Below, piece after piece: positions 1 to 8,631 of a stretch of 64,000 nt of DNA. The notes beneath the pieces are model-generated. The model ran no database searches. It was not told the DNA's origin and saw only the letters and a list, made by a program, of their open reading frames with translations. Every line of letters begins with the position of its first letter. Position 1 is the stretch's first letter. This stretch comes from Marinomonas atlantica. GTDB lineage: Bacteria; Pseudomonadota; Gammaproteobacteria; Pseudomonadales; Marinomonadaceae. Position numbers and translations under genes: made by a program. The stretch lies in NCBI RefSeq assembly GCF_001639725.1, contig NZ_LTAW01000004.1:62001-126000 (forward strand), written 5' to 3'.

Positions 1-1
1 C

Positions 2-30
2 TTGACACATTGGTTACTAAAAACTAACCT
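2..30 (+). promoter_or_regulatory. sigma-70 promoter, candidate prophage late promoter
   Basis: A TTGACA box at 2-7 is separated by exactly 17 bases from TAACCT at 25-30. Two intrinsic terminators (59-81 and 231-264) lie between it and the lysis and head genes. A promoter followed at once by terminators and then the late operon resembles the lambda pR'-tR' layout, where a phage antiterminator allows read-through. The promoter match is visible; the late-promoter role is inference. Confidence 0.5.
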
Positions 31-58
31 AATTCACATACTCCATTTTTCCGTCCAG

Positions 59-81
59 AACCCGCTTAGTGCGGGTTTTTG
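59..81 (+). terminator. intrinsic terminator in late leader
   Basis: An AACCCGC / GCGGGTT stem with a five-base loop is followed by a T run. It lies about 30 bases after the promoter at 2-30, so unassisted transcripts would be very short. Confidence 0.75.
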
Positions 82-230
82 CGTTTCTGGGGTTTAGTTT
101 GTGTGCATGTGATTTCGACGTATCCCGCATGAAGAGGCCTAGTGAGGCAGGGATTAGGTAGGGTTCGCGCCCCTTTAGTGAGCAAGTTAGCGTTATATGA
201 CTATTGATTTTGTGAGCTGGCATGCTCTTG

Positions 231-264
231 GCCGCTGTTCGTTAATTCGTCCAGCGGCTTTTTT
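231..264 (+). terminator. second intrinsic terminator before lysis genes
   Basis: GCCGCTG (231-237) pairs with CAGCGGC (252-258) across a 14-base loop, followed by six T. It lies directly before the first lysis gene. The stretch from 82 to 230 between the two terminators holds no convincing gene. Confidence 0.75.
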
Positions 265-323
265 ATTTCTCGCGCTGTGAAGCGCTACTGTCCGAACGCC
301 CTGCTGTGAAGCTTGGGCACAAC

Positions 324-659
324 ATGGAACCTCTATTTATGGCTGATGATATTACTGTCCTGCGTCAAGAGATGCGACAGCAGTTCACGCAGCTTACCGC
401 CGCTACTAATGAGATTGCGTCGTCAGTCTCTAAGATGACTGCGTTAGTCGCTCGCATTGAAGAGCGCAACGTAAGCCACGATGACGGAATGCGTCGACTC
501 GGTAAGCATATCGATGATCACGAAGAGCGCATTCGCACTGTTGAGCGTAATGCGCTTACTCAAACTTCATACATGGCTGGCACTTGGAAAGTCGTTACGA
601 TCGTAGCAGCTGTGGTGTCTGTGGTTGTGGGTGTTGCTGCGAGGTTTTTTCCATTATGA
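324..659 (+). CDS. small phage protein with C-terminal membrane segment
   Basis: About 111 residues. The N-terminal two thirds is charged and predicted helical (many E, R and Q), as in a coiled coil. The C-terminus is a single hydrophobic segment (VVTIVAAVVSVVVGVAA) ending two residues from the stop. This tail-anchored layout, next to an amidase and a holin, suggests a lysis accessory protein of the XhlA/haemolysin or spanin-like kind, but no family motif is decisive. The stop overlaps the amidase start as ATGA, showing translational coupling. The start is uncertain: GTG 306, ATG 324 and ATG 339 are all in frame and none has a strong ribosome site. Confidence 0.7.
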   Translation: MEPLFMADDITVLRQEMRQQFTQLTAATNEIASSVSKMTALVARIEERNVSHDDGMRRLGKHIDDHEERIRTVERNALTQTSYMAGTWKVVTIVAAVVSVVVGVAARFFPL

Positions 660-1057
660 GCATCACCCGCATCGTAATCCATTGCTCTGATTCGCCAAAC
701 TTCCGAGCAGATACAGCGGAAGACATTCACCGTTGGCACCGCGAACGCGGCTGGGATGGCATTGGCTATCACCATGTGATTTGTGTTGATGGTGATGTGC
801 AGAATGGTCGCCCTCATTACTGGCAAGGTGCTCACGCTGATCCTTACAACAAAGATTCCATTGGCATCTGCCTAATCGGTCGCGACCAGTTCACGAACGA
901 ACAATGGCGCTCGCTTGAGGGCTTGGTGTTATCGCTTACTAGCGAATATCCAGATGCAGAGGTGCTTGGTCATCGTGACCTTAACGAGCACAAGACTTGC
1001 CCCAACTTCGATGTAAGCGAGTGGTGGACTGGCGTGAAAGCCAAGAGGATTGACTAA
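656..1057 (+). CDS. N-acetylmuramoyl-L-alanine amidase, T7 lysozyme type (endolysin)
   Basis: The protein has 133 residues, starting at the ATG that overlaps the previous stop. It cuts the amide bond between muramic acid and L-alanine in peptidoglycan for lysis. All hallmarks of the zinc amidase_2 fold seen in T7 lysozyme are visible: zinc ligands His9 (VIHCSDS), His106 (GHRDL) and Cys115 (TCPNFD), plus catalytic Tyr38 (GIGYHH) and Lys113. Its length is close to that of T7 lysozyme. There is no signal peptide, so release depends on the neighbouring holin. It overlaps the holin gene by one base (1057). In T7 this protein also inhibits the phage RNA polymerase; nothing here tests that. Confidence 0.93.
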   Translation: MSITRIVIHCSDSPNFRADTAEDIHRWHRERGWDGIGYHHVICVDGDVQNGRPHYWQGAHADPYNKDSIGICLIGRDQFTNEQWRSLEGLVLSLTSEYPDAEVLGHRDLNEHKTCPNFDVSEWWTGVKAKRID

Positions 1058-1548
1058 TGAGCCTATTTTCAAACATCTTTAGTGGCGTGACCGGCGGCGT
1101 GATTGATAAAGCCATCGACACAGCTAAAGAGTATTTCCCGCCTGATATGTCCGAAGCGGAACGCGCACAGTTCGAACTCAAGATGAAGCAAATTCAACAC
1201 GAGATCGATATGCAAGCGCAGCAAGCGGCGAACGAGGCAGAGAAGCAGTTAACAGAACGTGTTGCTTTGTTAGAAGGAACCGCGAGCGACCTGCAAGCAT
1301 TCCCGTTTCTAGGTCGAATCGTCGTGTTTATGCGTGGCCTACAGCGCCCCGTCTGGGGCTTTGCAACGATGTACCTCGATTTCATGTGGTTCACCGCATG
1401 GATGAACCTATCGGATCGACAAGAACAGGCGCTAATAGTTATTAACTTCCTTGTATTAGGCTTCCTGTTTGGCGAGCGTGCCATTAAAAACGTGGCTCCG
1501 CTGATGCAAGGCATGTTCAGCAGCGGCCGGAAGCACGATCCCGGCTAG
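1057..1548 (+). CDS. phage holin, 3TM/GTA-holin type
   Basis: This 163-residue protein overlaps the amidase stop by one base. An amphipathic, Gln/Glu-rich helical region (about 25-80) is followed by hydrophobic segments around PVWGFATMYLDFMWFTAWM (about 105-123) and ALIVINFLVLGFLFGERAI (about 128-146), with a charged C-terminal tail. This matches the family of holins with a soluble N-terminal helix found in podoviruses and gene transfer agents. Its role would be timed permeabilisation of the inner membrane, letting the amidase reach the wall. The assignment rests on topology and neighbours rather than a catalytic motif. Confidence 0.75.
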   Translation: MSLFSNIFSGVTGGVIDKAIDTAKEYFPPDMSEAERAQFELKMKQIQHEIDMQAQQAANEAEKQLTERVALLEGTASDLQAFPFLGRIVVFMRGLQRPVWGFATMYLDFMWFTAWMNLSDRQEQALIVINFLVLGFLFGERAIKNVAPLMQGMFSSGRKHDPG

Positions 1549-1646
1549 CTAATGTAAATAAACTCCACTTATCAAAGATCAAAGGTTTATCAAGTCTGCG
1601 CCTCGTAGGGATACGGGACGCTTTCTTGAGAGGCTTTAAGAAGACT

Positions 1647-2231
1647 ATGGCAAAAAAATACGATCACGAAGCGATTGAGGCCGACTACAGAGCCGGTCAG
1701 TTAAGCATACGCGCAATTGCTGAAAAACACGGCTGCTCAGAAGCCGCTATACGCAAGTGGGCGCTTAAGTTCGGATGGTCACGCGACCTAAGTAAGCAAG
1801 TTAAGACTGCGACAAAAGCCAAGCTGACTAACAAAGCTGTTGAAGCAGCTCCACCGCGTGAAGATGGCAAGCCTTTTACTGAGGCGCAAATTATCGACTA
1901 CGCCAGCAATGATGCTGTTGCAGTCGTTACCGCTCACAGATCACTAGCCGCCGAGTACCTGCAGATTACACAAACGTATGGCGCTAAGTTGCGTGAGCAG
2001 TTAAATGCTGGACGATTAACGGTACAGGCTCCAAACGGCGACCCGATTGAGATCGATATTCCACTTGAGTACGTGGGCAAGTGTTTGAACTCTGCAACCC
2101 AGTCACTGGATCGCTTAGTCAAAATCCAACGCCAAGCCTACAATATGGATGAGGAAGGCGAAGATAAGAAGGGTAAAACGCTGGACGAACTGCTTTTGGA
2201 GGTAGCACCAGATGACCTCCAAGACGAGTAA
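1647..2231 (+). CDS. terminase small subunit
   Basis: About 194 residues from ATG 1647; an in-frame TTG at 1626 would add seven. The N-terminus is a helix-turn-helix (AGQLSIRAIAEKHGCSEAAIRKWALKFGW, read as LSIRAIAEKHGCSEAAIRKW), as expected for the DNA-recognition part of a small terminase. The rest is helical with an acidic C-terminal tail for contact with the large subunit. It overlaps the large subunit gene by 20 bases. Small terminases bind the packaging site and direct the motor to it. Family assignment rests on the HTH, size and position directly before the large subunit. Confidence 0.85.
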   Translation: MAKKYDHEAIEADYRAGQLSIRAIAEKHGCSEAAIRKWALKFGWSRDLSKQVKTATKAKLTNKAVEAAPPREDGKPFTEAQIIDYASNDAVAVVTAHRSLAAEYLQITQTYGAKLREQLNAGRLTVQAPNGDPIEIDIPLEYVGKCLNSATQSLDRLVKIQRQAYNMDEEGEDKKGKTLDELLLEVAPDDLQDE

Positions 2232-3816
2232 GAGCCGTAAGCTAGAGCTATGGCGCGGTGAAAAATTCTTAAAGCAGCACGCTAATGGGCAGCTTAAGAC
2301 AAAGCGACAGCTGCTAGAAGCGCTCAGCAACAAATGGTTTCGCCTCAACTCGCTGTACCACATCAAGAACAAAGACGGCTTTCAAGTTCGCTTTAGACCC
2401 AATAAGGCGCAGAAAAGCAGATACATTGAACGTCACTGTCGGGACCTAATACTTAAGGCCCGACAGCTTGGTTTTACGACGTTCGAAATGATCGATGCGC
2501 TGGACGATTGCCTTTTCATTAAAGATTTTAGCGCCGGCTGTATCTGTCACAAGCTGGAAGATGCACAGGACATATTCGATAACAAAATCAGGTTCGCGTA
2601 CGAGAAGATCAGCGAGTCTTGGTTAGAGATATTCAGACAGCTCGGCCTAGCGTTCCCAAAGCCTGAGTCTGACCGATCTATGGGTTACACGTTTACGAAC
2701 GGCTCAAAGATCAAGGTTTCCACGTCATTCCGTGGCGGTACGTTGCAGCGATTGCATGTATCCGAGTTCGGTAAGATATGTAAGCAGTTTCCAGAGAAAG
2801 CGCGCGAGATTGTAACTGGCGCGTTCGAGGCGGTCGGTTTGGGCAACCAGATCACGCTCGAGAGTACAGCAGAAGGCCGCGAGGGATATTTCTTTGATTA
2901 CAGTCAAAGCGCTCAGAAGAAGAAGGATAGCAACGCCAAGTTAACGCAGCTCGATTTCCAGTTTCATTTTTTCCCCTGGTGGCAGGAGCCTACATACAAA
3001 CTGGACCCCGACGGTGTTGTGATACCGCAACACTTGATCAATTACTTTGAAACGCTCGAAGCATCGCAGGGCATCAAAGTAACGCAAGCGCAAATGGCGT
3101 GGTACGCAAAGAAGGCGGAAGACCTCGGCGATGATATGACTCGGGAGTATCCGAGCTATCCCGATGAAGCGTTTAACCAGTCTGCAAAAGGCGCTTATTT
3201 CTTAGAGCAGATGCGTGACATTCGACGCACGCAACGTCTCACAAGCAAGGTTCACTGGAACAAGTCACTGCCTGTTATCACGGCGTGGGACTTGGGAATG
3301 AATGACTCAATGGTGATCTGGTTCGCTCAGATCGTAGGCCGCGAAGTTCATCTGATCGACTACTACGAGAACAGCGGCGAGGGTCTAGAACACTACGCCA
3401 GCTATGTGAACTCGAAACCGTACCGATACGCACAGCATTACGGACCGCATGATTTAGCGGTACGTGAGCTTGGGACGGGCAATTCGCGTGTTGATACCGC
3501 TATGAAGTTCGGACTCAAGTTCGAGATTGTCTCGCGTATCAGTAACCACCAAGAGGGCATTGAAGCGGTTCGCCGCTTCTTGCCGCAGTGCTGGTTCGAT
3601 GAAGCAGCGTGTGAGCGCGGTGTCACGTGTCTCGATAACTACAGAAAAGAATGGGACGAACGTCTCGGGGCGTACAAGAAAACGCCGCTACACGACTGGG
3701 CCTCACACGGGGCCAAAGCATTTGAAACGCTCGCACGAGCACCAATATTTGAGGCTGTTGGCTTTGCTGGCAGCGCATCGAGCCGCGGCAAAAGCGGGTG
3801 GGGAGCACATACATAA
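2212..3816 (+). CDS. terminase large subunit (packaging ATPase-nuclease)
   Basis: The protein has 534 residues. It powers DNA translocation into the prohead and cuts the concatemer. An ATPase domain is visible with an atypical Walker A (KARQLGFTTFEM), a Walker B-like segment (LHVSEFGK) and the coupling segment ESTAEGREGYF. The C-terminal RNase H-like nuclease follows, with acidic residues in TAWDLGMNDSMVIWF, GPHDLAVRE and HDWASHGAKAFE. Length and motif order are typical of podovirus/siphovirus TerL. The stop overlaps the next start as TAATG. Confidence 0.95.
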   Translation: MTSKTSKSRKLELWRGEKFLKQHANGQLKTKRQLLEALSNKWFRLNSLYHIKNKDGFQVRFRPNKAQKSRYIERHCRDLILKARQLGFTTFEMIDALDDCLFIKDFSAGCICHKLEDAQDIFDNKIRFAYEKISESWLEIFRQLGLAFPKPESDRSMGYTFTNGSKIKVSTSFRGGTLQRLHVSEFGKICKQFPEKAREIVTGAFEAVGLGNQITLESTAEGREGYFFDYSQSAQKKKDSNAKLTQLDFQFHFFPWWQEPTYKLDPDGVVIPQHLINYFETLEASQGIKVTQAQMAWYAKKAEDLGDDMTREYPSYPDEAFNQSAKGAYFLEQMRDIRRTQRLTSKVHWNKSLPVITAWDLGMNDSMVIWFAQIVGREVHLIDYYENSGEGLEHYASYVNSKPYRYAQHYGPHDLAVRELGTGNSRVDTAMKFGLKFEIVSRISNHQEGIEAVRRFLPQCWFDEAACERGVTCLDNYRKEWDERLGAYKKTPLHDWASHGAKAFETLARAPIFEAVGFAGSASSRGKSGWGAHT

Positions 3817-4163
3817 TGGCAACATACAAAACAGCTTCGCTCAACGAAGTAGCCTCAGCAATCGCTCAGACGCTGGATGGTCATGTAATGCAGCCGACTA
3901 AATTCCGCCCGAACATCGGCAAATGTCAGATTCATTTCGGCAAGAAAGGCACCGACAAAGAAGGATTGATTGCCGTGAAAGTCGAACTTGTTGGCAACTT
4001 CGGCGCAGAGTTCGAGCTTAAGCAAGAAGAGCTAACGCGCGACTTCACCGGTTCATTACAGATCATGCTAAACGAACTCAATCAAGCGCACGGTGCAGCA
4101 GAATACCGCCGCAACCATGAACGCAACATCATCAACACACGCTTTGCAGGACTTAAACACTAA
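3816..4163 (+). CDS. conserved small phage protein between terminase and portal
   Basis: 115 residues, starting at the ATG overlapping the terminase stop (TAATG) and ending with the same overlap into the portal gene. Tight coupling on both sides means it is surely translated. It has no membrane segment or signal peptide. The sequence is mixed alpha/beta with basic patches and ends in a helix rich in N, H and R. I recognise no family. Its place between packaging and portal genes suggests a packaging or head-completion accessory role, which is inference only. An upstream in-frame start at 3798 would lie inside the terminase gene and is less likely. Confidence 0.8.
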   Translation: MATYKTASLNEVASAIAQTLDGHVMQPTKFRPNIGKCQIHFGKKGTDKEGLIAVKVELVGNFGAEFELKQEELTRDFTGSLQIMLNELNQAHGAAEYRRNHERNIINTRFAGLKH

Positions 4164-6475
4164 TGGCAGGCCTTGGCTTACTACACTATCAGTCTAACGA
4201 TGAACTGACAGCAGAGCAGGAAGCAGAGCGCGCACGTCAGCGAGAGCAAGAGCGTGCGTTTGAAATGGAAACTCAGCTAGCAGGCCATATTCGTAAAGCA
4301 TGGGATAGTGCAAAGACGGCCAAGCAAGACGTTGAACTGCGATTGCTGGATTGTATGCGCCGCACTAAGGGCGAATACGACCGCGAAAAAATGGCCGCAA
4401 TTGAACAAAGCGGCGGCAGTGCGATCTTTATGATGATCACAGCCACAAAAGTACGTGCTGCTTACTCATGGGTGTGTGACATCATTCTACCGGATGGCGA
4501 GAAATCATGGGGACTAGAGCCAACACCGCTGTCTGATTTGCCGCAAGACGTGATGATGCAGATCAGTCAGGAAATCTCTGCAACGCTGATGCCAATGATC
4601 CAGCAGGGGCAGCAAGTTGATCAGGCCGTCATTGATCAAATGAAAAAGAAAGCGTCCGACATGCTGAAAAAGCAAGTGGGCGAGAAAGCAACGGAAGCCG
4701 CCGAGGCAATGGAAGCGTTGATTGAGGATCAATTGGCAGAAGGTCGCTGGGAAGCCGCGTTAAAAGAGTTTATCCATGATTTCTCGCAGTTCCCAACAGC
4801 ATTCTTAAAGGGGCCAATTTTACGTAAACGTCCAACGCTGACATGGGCGCAAGGCTGGAAGCCGGTTAAAACATACGAAATTCGCACAGAGTTTGACCGC
4901 GTTAGTCCGTTCGATATTTACCCTAGCTCGGATGCTACGAGTATTGATGATGGCTCCTGTCTTTTTCACCGCCTCCGCTTTACGCGCAGCGATTTAACGC
5001 GATTGATTGGTGTCGATGGATATGAAGACGAGTCTGTGCGGGACGTGTTGCGTGAATACGGTCAAGGCGGTTTACGCGAATGGCTGTGGCAAGATTCAGA
5101 GCGTGCACACCTTGAAGGGCGTGATCATGATCAGCTATCTAAGCCTGACACTATTGACGGTCTGCACTATTGGGGCAGTGCGCAAGGAACACAGCTGCTT
5201 CAATGGGGTATCGATCCTAGTGAAATCCAAGACCCGCTAGCAGAATACGAGATAGATGCCATCTTAATTGGTCGACACTGTATCCGCTGCGTAATCAACG
5301 ACGATCCGCTAGAGCGTCGCCCATTCGGCGCCGCGTCCTTTCAGCCTGTGCCAGGCTCTTTCTGGGGTATCGCAATTCCAGAGCTTATGTCTGACGTTCA
5401 AGACGTCTGTAACGCATCGGCGCGAAGCTTAGTCAACAACCTATCGATCAGCTCGGGGCCACAGGTAGACGTTGTTCAAGACCGCTTGGCTCCCGGGGAA
5501 GACGCAAGCGACATCTATCCATGGAAAATCTGGCGAACAAAGCAAGATAACGTGATGGGAAGCGGCAATAACCCTGCTATTCGATTCTTTCAGCCAGCCA
5601 GTAACGCTGCTGAACTGCTCAACGTTTACAACACATTCGAGCAGAAAGCCGACGATGCAACGAATATCCCACGCTATGCGTATGGCAATGAGAAGGTTGG
5701 CGGGGCAGGCAATACCGCGTCGGGCTTGTCTATGCTCATGGAGTCGGCCAACAAAGGCATCAAGGCGGCAATTGGGCATATCGATACAGGCGTTATCCGC
5801 CCAATGATCGAGGCTATGTGGCTGCACAATATGCTGTATAGCAACGATCCGGCGGTTAAAGGCGACTGCAAGGCCGTGCCGCGTGGCTCTAGTGCCATGC
5901 TGCAACGTGAGCGTACAAACAGCATACGACAGCGACTATTTGAAACCGTCGTTAATCCTGAGATTGTACAGAAAGCGCTTGGTGTAAAAGGCCAAGTCGA
6001 GCTATTGCGTGCCGTTGCGTCAGGTGCCGGTATCAATGGATTGGTGCCGGAAGGCGTAGAGGATCAAATCGAACAGCAGTCTCAACAGCAATCACCAGAA
6101 CAACAACTGGCGCTGAAAGAGCTAGAGGTCAAGATTCAAAAGCTATCAGCCGAAGCAGAGAAGATCGCCGCCAGCGCATCGAAGGAAAACGCCGAAGCGC
6201 AGATGGTGCCAGCAGAAATGCAGAAAGTCGTGGCTGAAATTCAAAAAATCTACAGCGAGATAACACGCAATGCGCAACCCCAGCAAGCAGCTATCCCAGC
6301 CGAAATCGAAAGACCTAAGAGCATTGGCGCAAGCGGCGCACAGCGAGACAACAACATGGCAGAGCCTAGACAAACTCTTGGCTTACAAGCACCAGCAAGC
6401 GCAGGAGCTGTTAACCAAGGCCCACGATCCAGTTCAAATACACAGAACACAGGGGGAGTTGGCCTTTATAGCTAG
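4163..6475 (+). CDS. portal protein
   Basis: A protein of 770 residues, in the size range of podovirus (P22-like) portals. It forms the dodecameric ring at the capsid vertex through which DNA passes. Visible features are the N-terminal helical region, the central stem/wing region with GSFWGIAIPELMSDVQDVCNASARSLVNN and the stretch GGAGNTASGLSMLMESANKGIK, both typical of portals. The C-terminal part (about 640-770) is Gln/Glu/Ala-rich and probably a helical barrel or disordered tail. Its last 206 bases also encode another gene in a different frame (see 6270-6527). Confidence 0.93.
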   Translation: MAGLGLLHYQSNDELTAEQEAERARQREQERAFEMETQLAGHIRKAWDSAKTAKQDVELRLLDCMRRTKGEYDREKMAAIEQSGGSAIFMMITATKVRAAYSWVCDIILPDGEKSWGLEPTPLSDLPQDVMMQISQEISATLMPMIQQGQQVDQAVIDQMKKKASDMLKKQVGEKATEAAEAMEALIEDQLAEGRWEAALKEFIHDFSQFPTAFLKGPILRKRPTLTWAQGWKPVKTYEIRTEFDRVSPFDIYPSSDATSIDDGSCLFHRLRFTRSDLTRLIGVDGYEDESVRDVLREYGQGGLREWLWQDSERAHLEGRDHDQLSKPDTIDGLHYWGSAQGTQLLQWGIDPSEIQDPLAEYEIDAILIGRHCIRCVINDDPLERRPFGAASFQPVPGSFWGIAIPELMSDVQDVCNASARSLVNNLSISSGPQVDVVQDRLAPGEDASDIYPWKIWRTKQDNVMGSGNNPAIRFFQPASNAAELLNVYNTFEQKADDATNIPRYAYGNEKVGGAGNTASGLSMLMESANKGIKAAIGHIDTGVIRPMIEAMWLHNMLYSNDPAVKGDCKAVPRGSSAMLQRERTNSIRQRLFETVVNPEIVQKALGVKGQVELLRAVASGAGINGLVPEGVEDQIEQQSQQQSPEQQLALKELEVKIQKLSAEAEKIAASASKENAEAQMVPAEMQKVVAEIQKIYSEITRNAQPQQAAIPAEIERPKSIGASGAQRDNNMAEPRQTLGLQAPASAGAVNQGPRSSSNTQNTGGVGLYS

Positions 6476-6527
6476 CATATACCAGACACTAGAAGATGAA
6501 ATTGAGCTAATTCGCAAGGAAGCGTAA
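6270..6527 (+). CDS. small phage protein overlapping the portal 3' end
   Basis: Up to 85 residues, read in another frame from within the portal gene and running 52 bases past its stop. The C-terminal half (TWQSLDKLLAYKHQQAQELL and then DPVQIHRTQGELAF) is a clear charged helix resembling the short helical proteins commonly encoded after podovirus portals. That resemblance is from memory and unchecked. ATG 6270 has a GAGA upstream; TTG 6324 is an alternative start. The N-terminal third is forced by the overlapping portal frame and may not be translated. Function unknown. Confidence 0.6.
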   Translation: MRNPSKQLSQPKSKDLRALAQAAHSETTTWQSLDKLLAYKHQQAQELLTKAHDPVQIHRTQGELAFIASIYQTLEDEIELIRKEA

Positions 6528-6546
6528 TAGCCGATTGCCTATAAAC

Positions 6547-6572
6547 AAGCCGCCCACTGAGGCGGTTTTTTT
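6547..6572 (+). terminator. intrinsic terminator after portal block
   Basis: A CCGCC / GGCGG stem with a six-base loop is followed by seven T (6566-6572). It separates the terminase-portal block from scaffold and capsid. Confidence 0.8.
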
Positions 6573-6658
6573 ATGGGTGAATCCCGCAAGGCTCACCCGT
6601 GAATCCCTTTAATTAGGCTCACATTCAATCATGCCGAGAGGCAGCAGGAGATTTTACA

Positions 6659-7594
6659 ATGTCACCACCTAAGTCCGTTCAAGCGCAAATTGACGCAGCT
6701 AACTCACTCCACGCGGAATTGTACTCAACCCCTGAATCAGATCAGCAAGAAGGCCAATTTGCTGATGAAGGTCAGGCTGAGAGCGATTCTATGGAATCCG
6801 AAGCAGCCCCAGAACAGACATCAACTCAAGAGCCCGACAAGGACTCACTGTACTGGCAGCAGCGCTTTAACGTGTTGCAGGGCAAATACAACAACGAAGT
6901 GCCGGCACTCCAGCAGGAGAACCGCATTTTAAAAGATCAGATCGAATCGCTTAACCAACAACTAGCAAATTCAAGCGCTCAATCCGGCAAAGCCGCTGAG
7001 TTAGCCGATAAGCTGGATGCAGGTTTAAGTGAGGATGAACTTGATCTCGTTGGCCCTGAACTCGTCGGTGTGCTGAAAAAGCTCATTGCAACAAGCGCTG
7101 GCAGTCAATCCACAGTCGATCCTAACGAGTTTACCGAGCTGAAAACCAAGGTAGACGGCTACGAGCGTGAGAAACAGGAGCACACAGAAGCGTCATTCTG
7201 GACGGAAGTAAACAGCCGCTTCCCTAAGTGGAAAGAATTGCAAAGTTCGCGCGAAGCGCTCGCTTATTTATCTGGCATTGACCAGAGCACGGGGCGCATT
7301 CGCAACGATGTGATTCAGGCCGCAGCAGGAAGATTTGATGCCGCTACCGTGATTCGCATGTTCCAAGAAATTGAAGCGCTCACAGCTGATAAGCGTGAAA
7401 TCCCCGCAAACAAGCAGCAACCAGACACAACACGCAACAGCAACCCAGATAGCGGTGAGCAAAAGCGTTACTGGTCTGGCGCTGAAATCAATCAATTTTA
7501 TAAAGACAAAACTCAAGGGCGCTACTTAGACGAACAAGCCCAAGCGCTTGAACAAGATATTTTCGCGGCTCAATCAGAAGGCCGCATTCGATAG
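6659..7594 (+). CDS. capsid scaffolding protein
   Basis: The protein has 311 residues, is strongly acidic and rich in Gln, Glu and Ser, has no hydrophobic core segments and has a long predicted coiled coil (about 60-125). The basic, helical C-terminus typical of coat-binding ends of scaffold proteins is present (GRYLDEQAQALEQDIF...). The start ATG has a good ribosome site (AGGAG, about nine bases upstream). It lies between portal and major capsid, the usual scaffold position. It would guide prohead assembly and then leave the shell. Identification is by composition and order, since scaffold sequences diverge quickly. Confidence 0.85.
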   Translation: MSPPKSVQAQIDAANSLHAELYSTPESDQQEGQFADEGQAESDSMESEAAPEQTSTQEPDKDSLYWQQRFNVLQGKYNNEVPALQQENRILKDQIESLNQQLANSSAQSGKAAELADKLDAGLSEDELDLVGPELVGVLKKLIATSAGSQSTVDPNEFTELKTKVDGYEREKQEHTEASFWTEVNSRFPKWKELQSSREALAYLSGIDQSTGRIRNDVIQAAAGRFDAATVIRMFQEIEALTADKREIPANKQQPDTTRNSNPDSGEQKRYWSGAEINQFYKDKTQGRYLDEQAQALEQDIFAAQSEGRIR

Positions 7595-7638
7595 TAGCGC
7601 TCTTATTACACGCCGTGAGGCGTTAAGAGGAAACAAAT

Positions 7639-8574
7639 ATGGCCGGTCCAACACGTGCAGCGGGGCAACCCGATCACAGCTCAGATAGCTCTAGTAAGTT
7701 TACCCCTCAGATTTGGTCGGGAAAACTTATCGAAAAGCTCTACAAAGCAACAATCTTCGGCGAAATTGCCAACACTGATTATGAAGGTGAAATCAAAAGT
7801 AAGGGCGACTCGGTTGTCATCCGTACCGTGCCATCAATGGTTGTGCGCGACTATGAGATTGGTGGTGGTTTGCAGTACGACACACCGACGTCCGATAGCG
7901 TAGAGCTACAGATTGATCGTGCGAAGTACTTTGCTTTCAAGATCAATAACATCGACAAACATCAGTCTGACTTAAGTCTCATGGATAGCTGGTCAACAGA
8001 TGGTGGCGAGCAGATGAAGATCGCCATTGACGGCACGATTCTTAGTGAAGCTTACGCCGATGCGGATGCCATGAATGCCGGCGCAACGGCAGGCGTAGAG
8101 TCTGGTGACATTAACTTAGGTGCCACTGGCGCACCTGTGGAAATCACCAAAGACAACGTACTCGATATCGTAGTTGATATGGGTACTGTGCTCGATGAGC
8201 AGAACGTGCCTGAGACGGGTCGCTGGCTAGTATTACCAGCATGGCTAGCAGGCATGCTTAAAAAGTCCGACCTTCGTGACGCAAGTGCAATGGGTGACAG
8301 CACAAGTGCTGTGCGAAATGGGCGTTTAGGTATGCTTGACCGCTTCACGGTGTACACAAGCAACAACTTGTCAAGAACGCTGGATAACACCAAGAACGTG
8401 ACGAACGTCATGTTTGGGCACAAAAAAGCGCTGACGTTTGCGTCTCAGATGACAGAAATGGACACGCTTAAGAACCCGAATGATTTCGGTAGCTTGATTC
8501 GTGGCCTGAACGTCTTTGGCTTTGAAGTCATCGATCCTAAAGCCATGGGCCACCTGTACGCAGTGAAAGGCTAA
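7639..8574 (+). CDS. major capsid protein
   Basis: A protein of 311 residues with the common podovirus coat signature: SSKFTPQIWSGKLIEKLY near the N-terminus, ANTDYEGEIKSKGD, and VLDEQNVPETGRWLVLPAW in the middle, as in N4gp56-like/HK97-fold coats. AAGAGGAAA is the ribosome site. Strong spacing and a following terminator fit a highly expressed structural gene. It forms the icosahedral shell. No N-terminal delta domain is obvious, consistent with a separate scaffold gene upstream. Confidence 0.93.
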   Translation: MAGPTRAAGQPDHSSDSSSKFTPQIWSGKLIEKLYKATIFGEIANTDYEGEIKSKGDSVVIRTVPSMVVRDYEIGGGLQYDTPTSDSVELQIDRAKYFAFKINNIDKHQSDLSLMDSWSTDGGEQMKIAIDGTILSEAYADADAMNAGATAGVESGDINLGATGAPVEITKDNVLDIVVDMGTVLDEQNVPETGRWLVLPAWLAGMLKKSDLRDASAMGDSTSAVRNGRLGMLDRFTVYTSNNLSRTLDNTKNVTNVMFGHKKALTFASQMTEMDTLKNPNDFGSLIRGLNVFGFEVIDPKAMGHLYAVKG

Positions 8575-8582
8575 CCCTCCAC

Positions 8583-8606
8583 AAAGGCGACTTCGGTCGC
8601 CTTTTT
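8583..8606 (+). terminator. intrinsic terminator after major capsid gene
   Basis: AAAGGCGAC / GTCGCCTTT with a TTCG tetraloop and a T run. It is probably leaky, because tail genes continue downstream in the same direction. Confidence 0.85.
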
Positions 8607-8631
8607 CTATTTCTGATTCTTAGGTGATCCC

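Noticed and set aside
29..223. 64-codon minus-strand frame in the late leader
   Set aside because: It spans a terminator, has no ribosome site and its product has no gene-like composition; judged a chance frame.
1..400. Left attachment site of the prophage
   Set aside because: I searched for a copy of the tRNA-Ala 3' half and found none in the first bases or elsewhere; the left end must be outside the window.
584..655. Upstream extension of the amidase
   Set aside because: The ATG at 656 overlaps the preceding stop and begins exactly at the family N-terminus; the extension lies inside the previous gene.
5441..5905. 154-codon minus-strand frame within the portal gene
   Set aside because: It is a shadow of the portal coding strand, with no start signal and no sign of constraint.
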